Of a stretch of 64,000 nt of DNA, positions 1 to 12,780 are shown piece after piece. How positions within the stretch are numbered: position 1 is the stretch's first letter; the number at the start of each line of letters is the position of its first letter. Location of the stretch: NCBI RefSeq assembly GCF_021730395.1, contig NC_069367.1:20520501-20584500 (forward strand). The letters run 5' to 3'. A program made the position numbers and the translations under genes. A model generated the notes under the pieces. That model searched no databases. It was not told the DNA's origin and worked only from the letters and a program-made list of their open reading frames with translations. This stretch comes from Mercenaria mercenaria. Taxonomy: Eukaryota; Mollusca; Bivalvia; Venerida; Veneridae.

Positions 1-136
1 GTTACTTCATCTTACTGTCTCATTGAAGGGAAGTGATCTTGATCATTTTTGTCGAGCCTGCTTGCGGAAGCGAAGACATAGTTGTCCAAATGGCTGTACG
101 GTGTATGTGCATGCATGCGTGCATCCGGATTTGTTT

Positions 137-660
137 GTCCGGACCATAACTTTGACATGCATGGAGCAATCTTGTTTATATTTGGCATGAATGTAAAACC
201 TCAGTGAGACGGAGTGTCATGCGCAAAACCCAGGTTCCTATCTCAAAGGTCAAGGTCACACTTAGAGGTCAAAGGTCAAATTCAATATTGACTTTGTCCG
301 GAGCATTTCTTCTTCATGCATGGAGGGATTTTGATGTAACTTGGCACAATTGTTCATGATCATGAGATGGAGTGTCATGAGCAATAATCAGGTCCCTAGG
401 TCTAAGGTCAAGGTCACACTTAGAGGTCAAAGGATACAAGAATGACAACTTTGTCCGGAGCATTTCTTCTTCATGCATAGAGGGATTTTGATATAACTTG
501 GCACAATTGTTCACCATCATGAGACGGAGTGACATTCGCAAAAATCTAGAATTACTTCCCTTTGTTGTTACTATAAATAGCTTATATTGTAACTTTTTCA
601 TTACTGGTCATAGGGAAAAATCAAGACCACTTTTCTGTAGTACAACATGCATATTACATC
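137..660 (-). repeat. Tandem repeat element, about 157 bp units, three units
   Basis: GTCCGGA recurs at 137, 296 and 453, marking units of about 157 bp that contain TTCTTCATGCATGGAGGG and AAGGTCAAGGTCACACTTAG. The tail at 545-660 (CTTCCCTTTGTTGTTACTAT and GGGAAAAATCAAGACCACTT) recurs in inverse orientation at 37075-37195, and its units recur inversely at 38216-38580. This is a dispersed family; the left end may lie outside the window. Confidence 0.7.
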
Positions 661-2545
661 CAATTTTGAGGTGTATTTTGACCTATCTCTACTGGTAAGG
701 ATTTTTGTGTGGACTTACAATTTTTTTTATTTTTTTTTTAACATTTACTTCCCTTTGTTGTTACTACAAATAACTTATATTGTAACTTTTTGCAATCTTT
801 TTTTATTTGGCATAAATCTTTGCCTCAATGAGACAGAGTGTCGTGTGCAACTCCCAGTCCTTTTGACAGCTGACGGGCTCAACATGTTGACCGTGGGCAT
901 CATTTTCTTCCTGACTTATAACAAGTTACTGAAATCAACTCTGTTGAAAAGTAGCAATAAAATCCAAACAAAGCTAAACTGATCTATCTGTATGTAACTA
1001 ATAAACTGTCTATAATTATGTAAGTTTAGTTCACTGTGAAATCATTTATATCCATTGGTGACTTTATTTTGTAGTTACCTAATTTCATGAAATCAGATGC
1101 CAATAAATAAAATTTGTCTTTTTTTATTGCAAATTAATTTCTGTTAGTCCCAAGTACATGTAGCTTATGTAGCTTAAAACATGGAATTTCATGCCCAGGA
1201 AAAAATGTTTTTATAGTATACAGATTACTTTGCTTAGTATGTATATGTTAATGTCTCACAACAAATATCTCTATCTTAGACAAAAGCTAATGAAGGTTGC
1301 AGAGTTTTGATTATAATTCTGTATCAGGGTCATAAATCTTTAGTTTTATTTATTGGATTAAATTTTCTCTTTTGTTTGAGGCGAGGTTCCTTTCATTTGG
1401 AAAACATTCGCTTTTGAATTAGAAAATGAAGCTAGAGGACTGACTGTGGCACAGGAGAGCTTGTCTGTTCTAAGATATTAGTATTGTAAATAAGAATCTT
1501 GTAAAGTTTTTCTATAATTTATAGTCTAATGTATATGAAATATACTACACCTGTAAAATACGGGATATCTTCCTAGTCATTTATCACTTTGAAACCCAGT
1601 ATTTCTTGTTAACACTCATTCTACTCTGTAACAGTATAAGGGAGACTATTTAAAATTTTTACATATTCATTGTATAGTAAATAGAGGCAATCTAGTCGGA
1701 CAGATTTTATGTTAAAATACTCTTGTTTTACTTACAAAGTGATGGCAATAGTTAGCATGAGTTGATATTTATTCACTCATGTTAAAATCTAGTCATTAGA
1801 AAGAGTATATCAGAGCAAATACTCATTTTCTTGTTCAGTTGTATGAGATTAGAATAGACCTATCATAAATATTGCCCTTTGTTTTCCTTATTTTTGAGCT
1901 TTGAGGAATTCTTTTTATTGTTGATATTTTTCCACCTTAGATGTTATAATTGGAATGCACTTCCTTAAAATAATGTGCATAATAGGAAATGATAGATTAA
2001 AAAGGATGTGGTTACTAAATATGGTACACCCTCCTTCACAGTGTACATCTTTGCTATTTCTGTTTTAAGGATATAGAGTATTTATTTAAACACCAAATAT
2101 ACTTCAGTTTTACTGCAATGTGAATAAACAACCTATATTGAGTATTTTGATGCATTTTAAATGACATAGAATTTTGTACTGACTGAAGTTAGGTAATTTG
2201 TTAATTTAAAACTTTTATTTTAAAGGAGCAGTAGACAACATTTGCATTACATATGACAATAAAGTTTTAAGGTACTTGCCTCCACATTCATGTCCAGATT
2301 TTTGACATAGAGTAAACATTTTTATTTCATTGATTGAGAACATTGCATTTCAATGAGACTAGGGCAATATTTCTTAGCACTGAAAAAAGGACTTAGTGTA
2401 CTTTGTAGCATATAGTAAAATGCTCGTATTAATCATATTCATATTTATAGTTTGTTTTTTTCATACACACTACAGGTATATTTCTGAATTTAAAACATCT
2501 GATGTTTTATGTTCCTCTGGAGGAGAGTCCCTTTAATACTATATT
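661..2545. other. AT-rich non-coding stretch
   Basis: There is no coding signal. A second, decayed copy of the CCCTTTGTTGTTACTA module sits at 745-800. At 2220-2537 TTAAAGGAGCA and AGTCCCTTTAA form a weak inverted pair that could mark a small TTAA-target element, but the match is short. Confidence 0.5.
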
Positions 2546-2547
2546 GT

Positions 2548-3541
2548 TTGTTATACCCCAACAAAACGAAGTTTGGGTGGGGGTATAAACCGTATATAGG
2601 AATGAGCTTGTTGGTCGGTCTGTCGGTTGGTCTGTCGGTCCTTTGGTTTTCATGGTTTCTGGATGATAACTCATGAAAGGCTTGACTGATTTAAATAATT
2701 TTTGGTACACAGGTGTAACATCAGAAAATACAGGTCAGATTCGACTTTGGGGTTAGTAGGTCAAAGGTCAAGGTCACAGTGACTCGAAACAGTTAAACGA
2801 TTTCTGGATGATAACTAGAGAACGCTTGGGTCTAAGATCATATTTTTTTGTACACAGGTGTAACATGATAAAATACAGGTCAAATTTAACTTTGGAGTCA
2901 GTCAGTCAAAGGTCAAGGTCACAGTTACCCTGAATAGTAAAACGGTTTCTGGATGATAACTTGAGAACGCTTGGGCCTAGGATCATAAATTTTGGTACAC
3001 AGGTGTAACATCATGAAATACAGGTCAAGTTCGACATTGAGGTCAGTAGGTCAAAGATCAAGGTCACAGTGACTCTGAACAGTTAAATGGTTTCTGGATG
3101 ATAACTTGAGAACGCTTGGGCCTAGGATCATGAAAATCGATAGGGAGGTTGGTTATGACCAGCAGATGACCCCTTATAATTTTAAGTCAGTAGGTCACAG
3201 GTCAAGGTCACAGTGACCTGGAACATTTTAAACGTTATTCAGACAATAACTTCAGAACACTTTGGACTAAGATCACGGAACTTAATAGGGAGGTTGGTCA
3301 TGACCAGCAGATGACCCCTATTTATTTTCAGTTCCAAAGGTCAAAGGTCAGAGTGACTGGAACATTTAAACCTTTTCCGGACAATAACTTGAGAAGGTTG
3401 ATCATGACCAGCAGATGACCTGTATTGATTTTGAGGTCAGTAGGTCAAAGGTCAAGCAAGTTCAGCTTTGACATTGGCTTAGGTCTGTGACAAGACCATA
3501 TTGTGGGGGTATAATTCGTCACTCCTGTGACAACTCTAGTT
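2548..3541 (-). mobile_element. Helentron-like non-autonomous element, TATACCCC type
   Basis: Read on the minus strand it starts AACTAGAG, then a hairpin (GTCAC-AGGA-GTGAC), then TATACCCCCAC. It ends with the inverse of that run around a CCCAAAC/TTGGG hairpin and TATAAC. The core has units of about 144 bp marked by GGTCAAGGTCACAG at about 2765, 2909, 3052 and 3197. The layout matches the other elements here although the primary sequence differs and the end is TATAA instead of CTAA. Confidence 0.6.
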
Positions 3542-4219
3542 TCTCATGAAAATATCAAAATATTTCAAATCTTCAAACACTTGAACATTTGAAGGTATGT
3601 AACATCAGTCATCACAGTATATAAGTTTTAGACATGTACACATATTGGATTGAAAATCAAAATGATTAGTAGTTACGTTTGTCATAGTTGTTTGTGAAAT
3701 TAAATGCGAGATTTCTGCTGGTAATACAGTGCTTAACAGATTGAGTCATACTCATTTCTTGTATAAATTATTATCAATATACATGTACATACATTAAGCA
3801 GTAAATTAAATCAATATTGTATTATTACTCACGCAGGGTAACACTGTTACTTCCTTTAAATAGATACTTCAGTTATACATTTTTTCGATACATGATGCCA
3901 GCTTTGCAAAATGGTGGAAAATTAATAATCAATATTTTGACATGCAGCCAAATGTTATATATTTTTAGTATGTTGCTTTTTTTTGAAAAGCAGAAATTCA
4001 GTTGTACTTTTTTGTGCCCCCACAGATAGTGACACAAGTTTATATTCCTACAAAGTTGTGCCCCTTTATGTAAGTATTAATTTTTGGTTAAGATTTTGTA
4101 TGTAAGTTGATATCTCAGTAGCCACTTGTTGAATTTGATAGAAACTTAACATACCTGTTCAATGTGATGATCTAACATGCATTGTGCAGGTGTCTTTGCT
4201 CTACCAGTATATCACATTT
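3542..4219. other. Non-coding AT-rich stretch
   Basis: I see no gene or repeat. The short frame at 3817-4029 has no family resemblance. Confidence 0.5.
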
Positions 4220-5575
4220 TTAGCTCACCTGTCACATAGTGACAAGGTGAGCTTTTGTGATCACCCTTCTTCCGTCGTCAGTCCGTGCATCAACAATTTC
4301 TTGTCTGCATGATAGTGGTTTCATTTATGATTTTATTTTAACCAAACTTGCACACAACTTGTATCACCATAAGATCACGGTTCCTTTCTTGAACTGGCCA
4401 GATCCCATTATGGGTTCCAGAGTTATGGCCCCTGAAAGGGCCAAAATAAGCTATTTTGAACTTGTCTGCACAATAGCAGCTTTATTTATGATTTGATTTT
4501 TACCAAATTGGCATACACTTGTTACACCATAAGACTTGGTTACCGTTCTTGAATGGCCAGATTCCATTATGTGTTCCAGAGTTATGGCCTTGAAGGGCCA
4601 GTATTAGCTATTTTGACGTCTGCACAATTGCAGCTTCATTTATGATTTTATCTTAACTCAAATTGACACAACCTGTATCTGCAAGATCTGGTCCTTTCTT
4701 GAACTGCGAAGTCTTATGGTTCCAGATTATGCCCCTGAAAGGGCCAGAATTAGCATTTTGACATGTCTGCACATAGCAGCTTCATTTACATGATTTGAAT
4801 TTAATCAGACTTGCATAAACTGTGTCACATAAGATCTCGGTTCCTTCTTGAACTGGCCAGATTCCATCATGGGTTCCAGGTTATGGCCCCTTAAAGGTCC
4901 AAATGCTTTTTGGCTTTTGCAGCCATATATGGTCTCATTTATGGTTTTATTTGATACAAACTTCCAAATATCTTCAACAACAATAAACTTGGATTCCATG
5001 ACAATCAGATCCAGTCGTAGGTTCCAGAGTTATTTTATATCTGATTACCTCCCCTGGTTGTAATGAAAGGATTTTATCAGTAAGTACTTATAGGGACTTA
5101 TTCGAAATTTCATTATAATTGTATTAGTTGGACTGAGACAATCAGGTTGATAACTATGGACTGATTTTATGTCAAATTACCTCCCTTTATTTCAAATAAA
5201 TGGGTAATCTCCGTAAACAATGAAGTACGATCTGCAAATTTCATTTATGTCAACAGATTTATTTGCAGATCCTTCTTATTGTTCACTTACATATTTTTTT
5301 TAATTACTATCCCTTTTACGTTACTATAAAAGCTTTTTTTTAGTAACTTTTTTATTATTGGCCATAGGGAAAAACACCACTTTTCTGTGGTACAACATGG
5401 ATGTTACTTCAAATTTTTAGGTGCATTTTGACATATCTATACCTTTCTTTTTGGTTAAATTTCTTCCCTTTGTTGTTCCTGTCCTTTGGACTTAGATATT
5501 TTTTCTGAGGACCTTCTTGTCCTCAAGTGCAATGATAACAGGTGAGCGATATAGAGCCATCATGGCCCTCTTGTT
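4220..5575 (-). mobile_element. Helentron-like element, GCTCACCT type
   Basis: On the minus strand it begins AACAAGAG at 5575, then GGGCCATGATGGCTC (hairpin) and CGCTCACCTGT. It ends AGCTCACC-TTGTCAC-TATGTGACA-GGTGAGCTAA at 4220. The core has four units of about 155 bp with AACTGGCCAGAT and GAGTTATGGCCCC. Around 5290-5500 it contains the CCCTTT-TACGTTACTAT / GGGAAAAACACCAC module also seen at 545-660. Confidence 0.75.
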
Positions 5576-5801
5576 ACAAAGTTATGCCCCTTTTTGACAT
5601 AGCAAATTTGAGTTAAGTTTTTGTTTGTCAGCTGGTGACTCAGTAACCACATATGGGAAAAATTGAAATGTCACATACTTGTTCATTGTGATGATATGAC
5701 ATGCAATGCACAGATCTTATAATTCTATTTTGCTGTTTTACAAAGTTACGCCCCTTGAAGACCTCCTTATTGTGTGAGTGTAATTTCTCTCATTTAACAT
5801 C

Positions 5802-6083
5802 GGGGCCTCCGTGGCCGAGTGGTTAAGGTCGCTGACTTCAAATCACTTGCCCCTCATCGATGTGGGTTCGAGCCTCACTCGGGGCCTTGAATTCTTCATG
5901 TGAGGAAGCCATCCGGCTGGCTTACGGAAGGTCGGTGGTTCTACCCAGGTACCCGCTCGTGATGAAATAATGCACGGAGGGGCACCTGGGGTCTTCCTCC
6001 ACCATTAAAGCTGGAAAGTCGCCATATGACCTATCATGTGTCGGTGCGACGTTAAATCCAACAAAATAAAATAAATAAATAAA
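5802..6083 (+). mobile_element. tRNA-headed SINE (RUDI/V-SINE-like), apparently full length
   Basis: The head GGGGCCTCCGTGGCCGAGTG is a tRNA-Ser/Leu-like A box, followed by a B box (GGTTCGAGCCTC) about 60 bases on. The body ends TGTCGGTGCGACGTTAAAT and an (A)AATAAAT tail. The 12 bp target duplication TCATTTAACATC is perfect at 5790-5801 and 6084-6095. A 5'-truncated copy of the same SINE lies at 36615-36777. The RUDI/V-SINE assignment is from memory of the molluscan family. Confidence 0.85.
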
Positions 6084-6095
6084 TCATTTAACATC

Positions 6096-6650
6096 ATGAA
6101 AGATGGAAGTTTTACGTTTCAAAATTGTTGCCTCTTATGTTTAAATAAATGTCAATATTTTCATTATTTTAATTTTTATTTGTAAGAGGACTTTTGATAA
6201 ATTGAGTATTGCTGTTCTCTGACGGCCATTGTTTCAGTAAATACTGGGTTCAGATAGATACAGAGGTGGTAATGATAATCATAAAACTAAATTCCTTGCA
6301 AACACCTGAGAATACTTTTACCACTTCTTGAATTGGAAGTTAGTGATTCATTAAGGTGTAGATAATTCCACATGGAGAAGGGGTGTGTATGCCCTTTAAT
6401 GTAGATGTTATGAAGGTATTTTAGGTTGATATTTTGCAGTCAAATCATTTCATTATAGCCAAACTACTTGCCAGAATTTCACAGCTCAGATGCATATATA
6501 TATCCATTTACCTACCTATACATGTATTTACTTGTATTTTTAATGTTGGCTGATCATTGCATGCAAATAAACTACTGAAAATGTATACCAGTTGTTTCCC
6601 ATTATTTTGCAAGTCCAACTAGAGCATCAGTATTAAAAGTGCTGTATGTG
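6096..6650. other. Non-coding unique stretch
   Basis: AT-rich sequence with no coding signal. A short TG run at about 6648-6662 abuts the following SINE and probably belongs to its tail. Confidence 0.5.
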
Positions 6651-6663
6651 TGTGTGTGTATGT

Positions 6664-6979
6664 TCGGGTTTAACATCATTTTCAACAATTTTTCAGTCAT
6701 ATAAACGACGGTGTCTACTTGTAGCAGTGAGCACAATGCCCAACTTTATAGTGCTGCCTCACTGGAATATCACGCCGTAGACACGTGGCATGATACCCCA
6801 CTAAGTCACATTATACTGACACCAGGCTGACCAGTCCTAGCACTATCCTCTTAATGCTGAGCGCCAAGCGAGGAAGCAACTAGTACAATTTTTTACGTCT
6901 TTGGTATGACGCGGCCGGGAATCGAACCCACGACCTCCCGCACTCAAAGCGGACGCTCTACCACTAAGCTACCGAAGCC
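6664..6979 (-). mobile_element. tRNA-headed SINE, minus strand
   Basis: Read on the minus strand, GGCTTCGGTAGCTTAGTGGT with GGTCGTGGGTTCGATTCCC gives a clear tRNA-like head with A and B boxes. The body runs to GATGTTAAACCCGAACATA and a TG/CA-rich tail. It is joined head to head with the next SINE. Confidence 0.75.
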
Positions 6980-7262
6980 CGCCCGCTTAGCTCAGTAGGT
7001 AGAGCGTTGGTCTATGGATCACGGGGTCGTGAGTTTGATCCTGGGGCGGGGCGTATGTTCTCCGTGACTATTTGATAAACGACATTGTGTCTGAAATCAT
7101 TAGTCCTCCACCTCTGATTCATGTGGGGAAGTTGGCAGTTACTTGCGGAGAACAGGTTTGTACTGGTACAGAATCCAGGAACACTGGTTAGGTTAACTGC
7201 CAGCCATTACATGACTGAGCTACTGTTGAAAAACGGCGTTAAACCCAAAACAAACAAACAAA
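6980..7262 (+). mobile_element. tRNA-headed SINE, plus strand, head to head with the previous one
   Basis: The head GCCCGCTTAGCTCAGTAGGT and the B box GTGAGTTTGATCCTGG give a tRNA-like promoter; the tail is GGCGTTAAACCCAAAACAAA. ACTAAGCTACCGAAG (6963-6977) and ACTAGGCTACCGAGG (7263-7277) look like a slightly diverged target duplication, placing the insertion at the head of the older SINE. Confidence 0.75.
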
Positions 7263-7279
7263 ACTAGGCTACCGAGGCG

Positions 7280-9780
7280 CGAGTTCTGTGATAACTACAC
7301 AATAACTATGACCTCTAATGTGTAAACAATGTTTAGTATGGTGAGATAGGTAGTCATGATGGTGTCTTTGACTGATTCAGTAGCCCAAACTCTAATGTTA
7401 TTACAGAAATCTTGTCCATTATTGGTCCAGACTTTATGGTCATATGTTGTGTTTTAGGATTACTGAAGAAATGTGGGCTTTAATCTAGCCTGTATGTAAT
7501 ATGGTATTATTGACCAAGTCAAGGGCAATAACTCATGGTACTGTTTTAAACTAGCTGGCCCATTATTAGACTTGTCACAAATGTAAGTTTCATGCAGATC
7601 ACTTAAGAAATGTGGCATCTGTTATGTTTACAATGTAAAACATTGCTATGTATCCATGTACTGCTTCAATTAAATGGAAGGGTGAATTGATGCCCATATG
7701 GTAGCTCAAAGAGATGTGTTGTCATTGAACTGAAAAGATTTTTTTCTGCATGTCATCCCATTATTGCAAACATTTTGCAGTTATTTGAAAATCCTTCAAA
7801 AGGGTTAAAGACACAGAGCTGAAATGAAAAGCTGCTTCATTACTTGGCCTTGACCTCAATAATTTAACCTTGACCTTGAACACCAAACTTTAAAAATAAA
7901 TGTAGTGATAAAAGGGTACAGATTGGACAGGCCTGTTTGATATTTGCTCTCCCTAAAGAACCTTGATCTACCATTACTTCGTTTCTTTCGGCATGTGGTA
8001 TTATGAGGAATATTTGTGCCAAGATATTCAAAAACCCATCAAATGCGCAAAAACAAAAGAGCAGATATGAATAACTCCTGACTTGACCTTTGATCATACA
8101 ATATAACTGAAATGTGTATTCTGCACTAATTATGGAAAGTGTTTGTACCAGAAAATTTGAATATTCTCTAAAGGGGTAAAGATATAAAACTCGTGGAACC
8201 CTGCCTCAATTGATTTGACATGGTACAAGGTTGTGTTCAGCTTGTCAGCTTATCATGGTAAACATGCGCCAAGCTATTTAACAACAACTGTCTGAGGACA
8301 CAGCACCCTTTACTGTTTTGAGAAAATTTGAGCAAACTATAATTACACTAAATGGCACTGCTGTGATACCATCTTCCTGAAGTACTGCCTTGCAATTGGA
8401 AGATGACTGCCTTAACTGTAGCATAACCTGATCACCTGAGGTCATCTACTGACTGCAGGCAATAATCACATGAAACCTGATGAATGTAGGCTAAAGCATT
8501 CTTTAGTTATTTTTCAGTATCAATATCATTGTGACCTTGACCTTTGACCTACTGACCTCCAAAACAAAAGGGGTCATCCAATTACCACAAACAATCTATG
8601 AAGTTTGAAGGCAGAAAACTATTTAAAAGTTTTCAAGCAGAAACCTTTATTCAGTATCAGGGTCACTTTGACCTATTGACCCCCAAACAGTAGGATCATG
8701 TTCTGACCACAGGCAATCATCCTATGAAGTTTGATGGCATGTCACATTAACTCATTATGAGGAATATTTATGTAAAGTGATATTAAAATACCTTGATGGT
8801 TAGCAGAGATATTGAGCAGACACAGAACAGATCCTGTTAAACTTTAACCTCTGAGAGTAACCTTAACCTTTGACCTAAGGGTTAAAGTTGCTGTATGATA
8901 CATCTGATGATCCAGGGAACATTTGTACCAAGAAACCTTTAAGTACCTTGATAGTTATGAATCAGGCACAAAACAGACACTGTTTAATGTTTGACCTCGA
9001 AATATGAACTTGACCTTTGAGCTAGGGGTCACGAGTTGTGTATGACACATACATGTGGAACATTTGTGCCAAGTTATATTAAAATCCCTTGATGGATTGT
9101 TAACAGGAAAGAATAATTGGCACTTTGCCTCCATGTGTGACCTTGACCTTTAAGTTAGGGGTATGGGTGTTGTGCACAAGTTGTCTCATTATGGACCATA
9201 CATGAAACAAACCCTGAAAATACACTCAAAGTGGGACCTTGACCTTTAAGGGGTCTGGGTGTTGTGCTTATTGGGAACATTTGTGTCAAGTACATATGGA
9301 ATATCAAAATCTGTTGATAGATGGTCAAGTTAAAGACTGGAAGGAAAAAAATCTGTTGACCTTTAACCTCCAAATGTGTCCTTGACCTTTGAACTAGTGA
9401 TCTGTGATTGCTTGTGACACATTGTCTTATTGAGGGGAACATTTGTGCCAAATAATATCGAAGGAAAATGAGAGTGTGACTAAGGGTCTGGATTGTTTCA
9501 TTCTGGGGAATATTTTTGCCAAGTATTATAACAATTCTTAAATGGATGGCACAGTTATGGACTGGAGAAGAACAGTAAATACAATATTAACCTTTGACCT
9601 TCAAGTCTGACCATGACCATTCAGCTAGGCATCTGAAAGTTGTGCAGATATGAAAATATCTTGATGGATGGTTGAGTCACAGACCGGAAAGGAAAAAAAT
9701 ACCCTCAATAATGTTTATGAGGGGATAAATAGAGCCATCACTGGAGTGATTTATACACCCATCCTACCCCCTATTAGAAT
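7280..9780 (-). repeat. Degenerate tandem repeat array, TGACCTTGACCTTTGA type
   Basis: Units of roughly 150-170 bp recur with GACCTTGACCTTTGA, GGGGAATATTTGTGCCAAG and AAATCCTTGATGGATGG. Divergence between units is high, so the array is old. The right end (GAGCCATCACTGGAGTGATT, then CACCCATCCTACCCC) has the hairpin style of element termini here. The left end is not sharp. No coding signal. Confidence 0.55.
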
Positions 9781-9834
9781 ACTGCCTGAAGTCTCCAAAT
9801 TGACAAGATGAATTCAAATAAAAAGGTTTTAAAC

Positions 9835-11004
9835 AACAAGAGGCCCAAATAGGCCTAAGTCGCTCACCTGAAGAGGACCTTAACCATTTAACCCTTAAGG
9901 GGGCCAAACACTCAAAACTGAACAAATTTATGAGATAATCTTATATTGATGCTACAGACCTGGTTTGATGAAGATACATTGAGTGGTTCATGATAAGTAG
10001 TCATTAAAAGGTATTTTACTTTTAGCCCAAGCAATCCCTAAAAGAGGCCAACTGCCCCCATTTGAACAAATTTGAGAGAGGACCTTGTAATGATCCTACA
10101 TACCAAGTTTGATGAAAATCCATCTAGCCATTCATTTAAAAGGTATTTCTAGTTTTAGCTCTAGCAGTCCCTAAAAGGGGTGAAGTGGCCCCAGAAAAAT
10201 TCTGGAAAAGGGCCTTATAATAATGCTACAAATCAAGTTTGATAAAGATCCATCAAGCAGTTCATGAGAAGAAGTCTTTTGAAGGCATTTCTATTTTTAG
10301 TTCTAGTGACCCCTAAACAGGACCTTCTGTCCCCATTTGTATAAATTTGGTAGAGGACCATAAAATGATGCTACAGACCAAGTTTGATGAAGATCCATCA
10401 AGCGCTTCATGAGTAGAAGGCTTTTAAAGTCATTTCTATTTTTAGTTCTAGTGGCCCCTAAAAGGGGCTAATTAAGTGGCCCTGTTTGAATAAAATTGAG
10501 AGAGGACCTTATAATGATGCTACAGACCAACTTTGATGAAGATTCTTTCAGTGGTTCATGAGAAGTAGTTGTTTAAAGGTATTTCTAATTTTGGCTCAAG
10601 TGACCCCTAAATGGGGCCAAGTGCCCCCATTTGAACAAATTTGGGAGAGGAATTATAATGATGCTACAGACCAAGTTTGATGAAGATCCTTCAAGCAGTT
10701 CATAAGAAGTCTTTTAAAGGCATTTCTATTTTTAGTTCTAGCAGCCCCTAAAAGGGACCAAGTGCCCCTGTTTGTTGGGAGAGGACCTTACAATGATGCT
10801 ACAGAGCAACTTTGATGGAAAGTGAACCATTTGAACAAAATTGATAGAGGTTCATGCCAGGATGCTACTGAACAAATTTGGTATAATTCTGACCAGTAAT
10901 TTCTGACAAGATGTTTAAGTAAAAAATGTTGACACAGGACGATGGATGCCGGAGTATCCACCTATACTAATAGCTCACCTTGATCAAAGTTCAGGTGAGC
11001 TTAA
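9835..11004 (+). mobile_element. Helentron-like element, GCTCACCT type
   Basis: It starts AACAAGAG, then GGCCCAAATAGGCC (hairpin) and CGCTCACCTGA, and ends AGCTCACCTTGATCAAAGTT then CAGGTGAGCTTAA. The core has about eight units of some 120-150 bp with CTACAGACCAAGTTTGATGA and GGCATTTCTATTTTTAG. A GACGATGGATGCCGG stretch precedes the end. Confidence 0.7.
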
Positions 11005-12170
11005 AAGGGTCATGATGGCCCTAGTTCACTCACCTGAGTGAACAAGTTTGGTAGAGGGTCACACATGGAAAAGACATGTGAAATTATTTTGAAACTGGGC
11101 CAACAAGATTTTTTAAAGTATCTACTATATGCATAAAAATCAATAAAAAAAAATTATTGAAAAAAACTCAGTAGTCTAAGTACTGCTGTTTTTCTTTGGA
11201 AATTGAACTTTTATATAGAAAATACTGTATATATGTATGAAACAGTATCACCTCTGGTGGCCTTGTTTTCTATGAACTGGAATTATTTGAACAATCTTGG
11301 TACAGGGTCACAAATGAAACATTTCTGTGATATTATTTAAAGTAGATTTCATAGAGACAAACATTATGATCATGTTTTATATAAATCAGGCAGATCATTA
11401 ATCTTTTTTTTTCAGTGATTTAAGTTAGTGACCTAGTTTTTCACCCAAGTGACCAAGTTAAAAATTTAAACTAGATTTTAAAAGGGCAAACATTAAGACC
11501 AAGTATTGTGAAGTGAAGTAGAAAATATGGCCTCTAGAGTCTATGACTTAACTTAATGACCAGGCAACTCACTTTTCAACTTTACATAGATTTCCTAGAG
11601 ATGAACATTCTGACAAGGATTTATGATGATCAAGTAGAAAACGTGGCCTGTAGTGCTGTAAGGTTTTTATATGACTTGACCTAGTGACCTAGTTTACAAC
11701 CTCAGGTAACCCAGTTTTAAACTTGACAGATTTCACAGAGATAAATATTCTGACAATTTTGTAAGCAGATCAATTGAAAAATGTGGCCATTAGTGTTAAC
11801 AAGGCTTTCCCATGACGTGACCTAGTTCTTTATCTAGGGTAAACCAGTTTTTAACTTGACCTAGATATTATAGAGAGAAACATTCTGGCAAAGTTTTATG
11901 AAGATCAAGTAGAAAATGTGGCCTCTAAGAGTGTTAACAAGATTTTCCTATTAATTGACCTTGTTGTTTTTTTTTGTTCATCCCAGATAACACAGTAACA
12001 GACTCGTACAAGTTTTTTTAGGGTAACATTGTGATATAGTTTCATTAAGATGGAGCCAACATTGTTACCTCTAGTTTGTTGATGACAGATGACAATGACC
12101 GACAACTGATACAGGGTGATCACAATAGCTCACCTCGACTCCTCGAGTACTATGTGCTCAGGTGAGCTAA
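11005..12170 (+). mobile_element. Helentron-like element abutting the previous one
   Basis: The 5' end GGTCATGATGGCCCTAG (hairpin) and CACTCACCTGAG directly joins the previous element and has lost AACAAGAG. The 3' end is AGCTCACCTCGACTCCTCGA then GTGCTCAGGTGAGCTAA. Core units carry TGACCTAGTTTTTCACC and AACATTCTGACAA. Confidence 0.7.
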
Positions 12171-12496
12171 AAATATAATGGGGAGGCAGTATATCATATA
12201 ATGTGGAAGACCTGTTCAAGTTTGAATCAAATTCATTCAACAGCGAGAATGAAAGTGAGTAATACTTTAACCTTAAATTCCATGAAATATTGGTGCCAGA
12301 TTTATAGCAATTGTGTTATATTATACGCATGATGATTACAAAAACTTTAACCTTAAATTATACAGGGCACAATTCATGAAACATGGTACCAGAGTTACAG
12401 ATCCTGTATCATATATCATGCAGGCGATGATGTGATTCAACTGTTGTAAGTTCAAATCAAATCCATTTTAGTAATAGTGAAACCCTAATTTTAAGT
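12171..12496. other. Non-coding spacer between elements
   Basis: About 330 bases with no coding signal. Motifs such as GTTCAAGTTTGAATCAAATT at 12212 and GTAAGTTCAAATCAAATCC at 12445 suggest a decayed repeat pair. Confidence 0.4.
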
Positions 12497-12780
12497 AACA
12501 AGAGAGCCAAGATGGCCCTAGGCCGCTCACCTGAGTAACACACCATAACAGTGTGAACATGTTTGACCTAGTGATTTCATGGAGACAAAATATTCTGACC
12601 AATTTTCATTAAGATTGGACCAAAAATGTGGCCTCTTGAGTGTAAACAAGCATTTTCTTTAATTTGACCTAGTTTTTGACCCCACATGACCCAGATTAAA
12701 ACATGTCAAAGATTTCATGAAACGAACAATCTGACAAAGTTTAAGGAAGATTGAAGCAAAAAAGCGGCCTCTAGAGTGTA

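Noticed and set aside
5802-7050. tRNA genes suggested by clear A and B boxes
   Set aside because: The tRNA-like heads are followed by SINE bodies, tails and target duplications and do not fold as full tRNAs.
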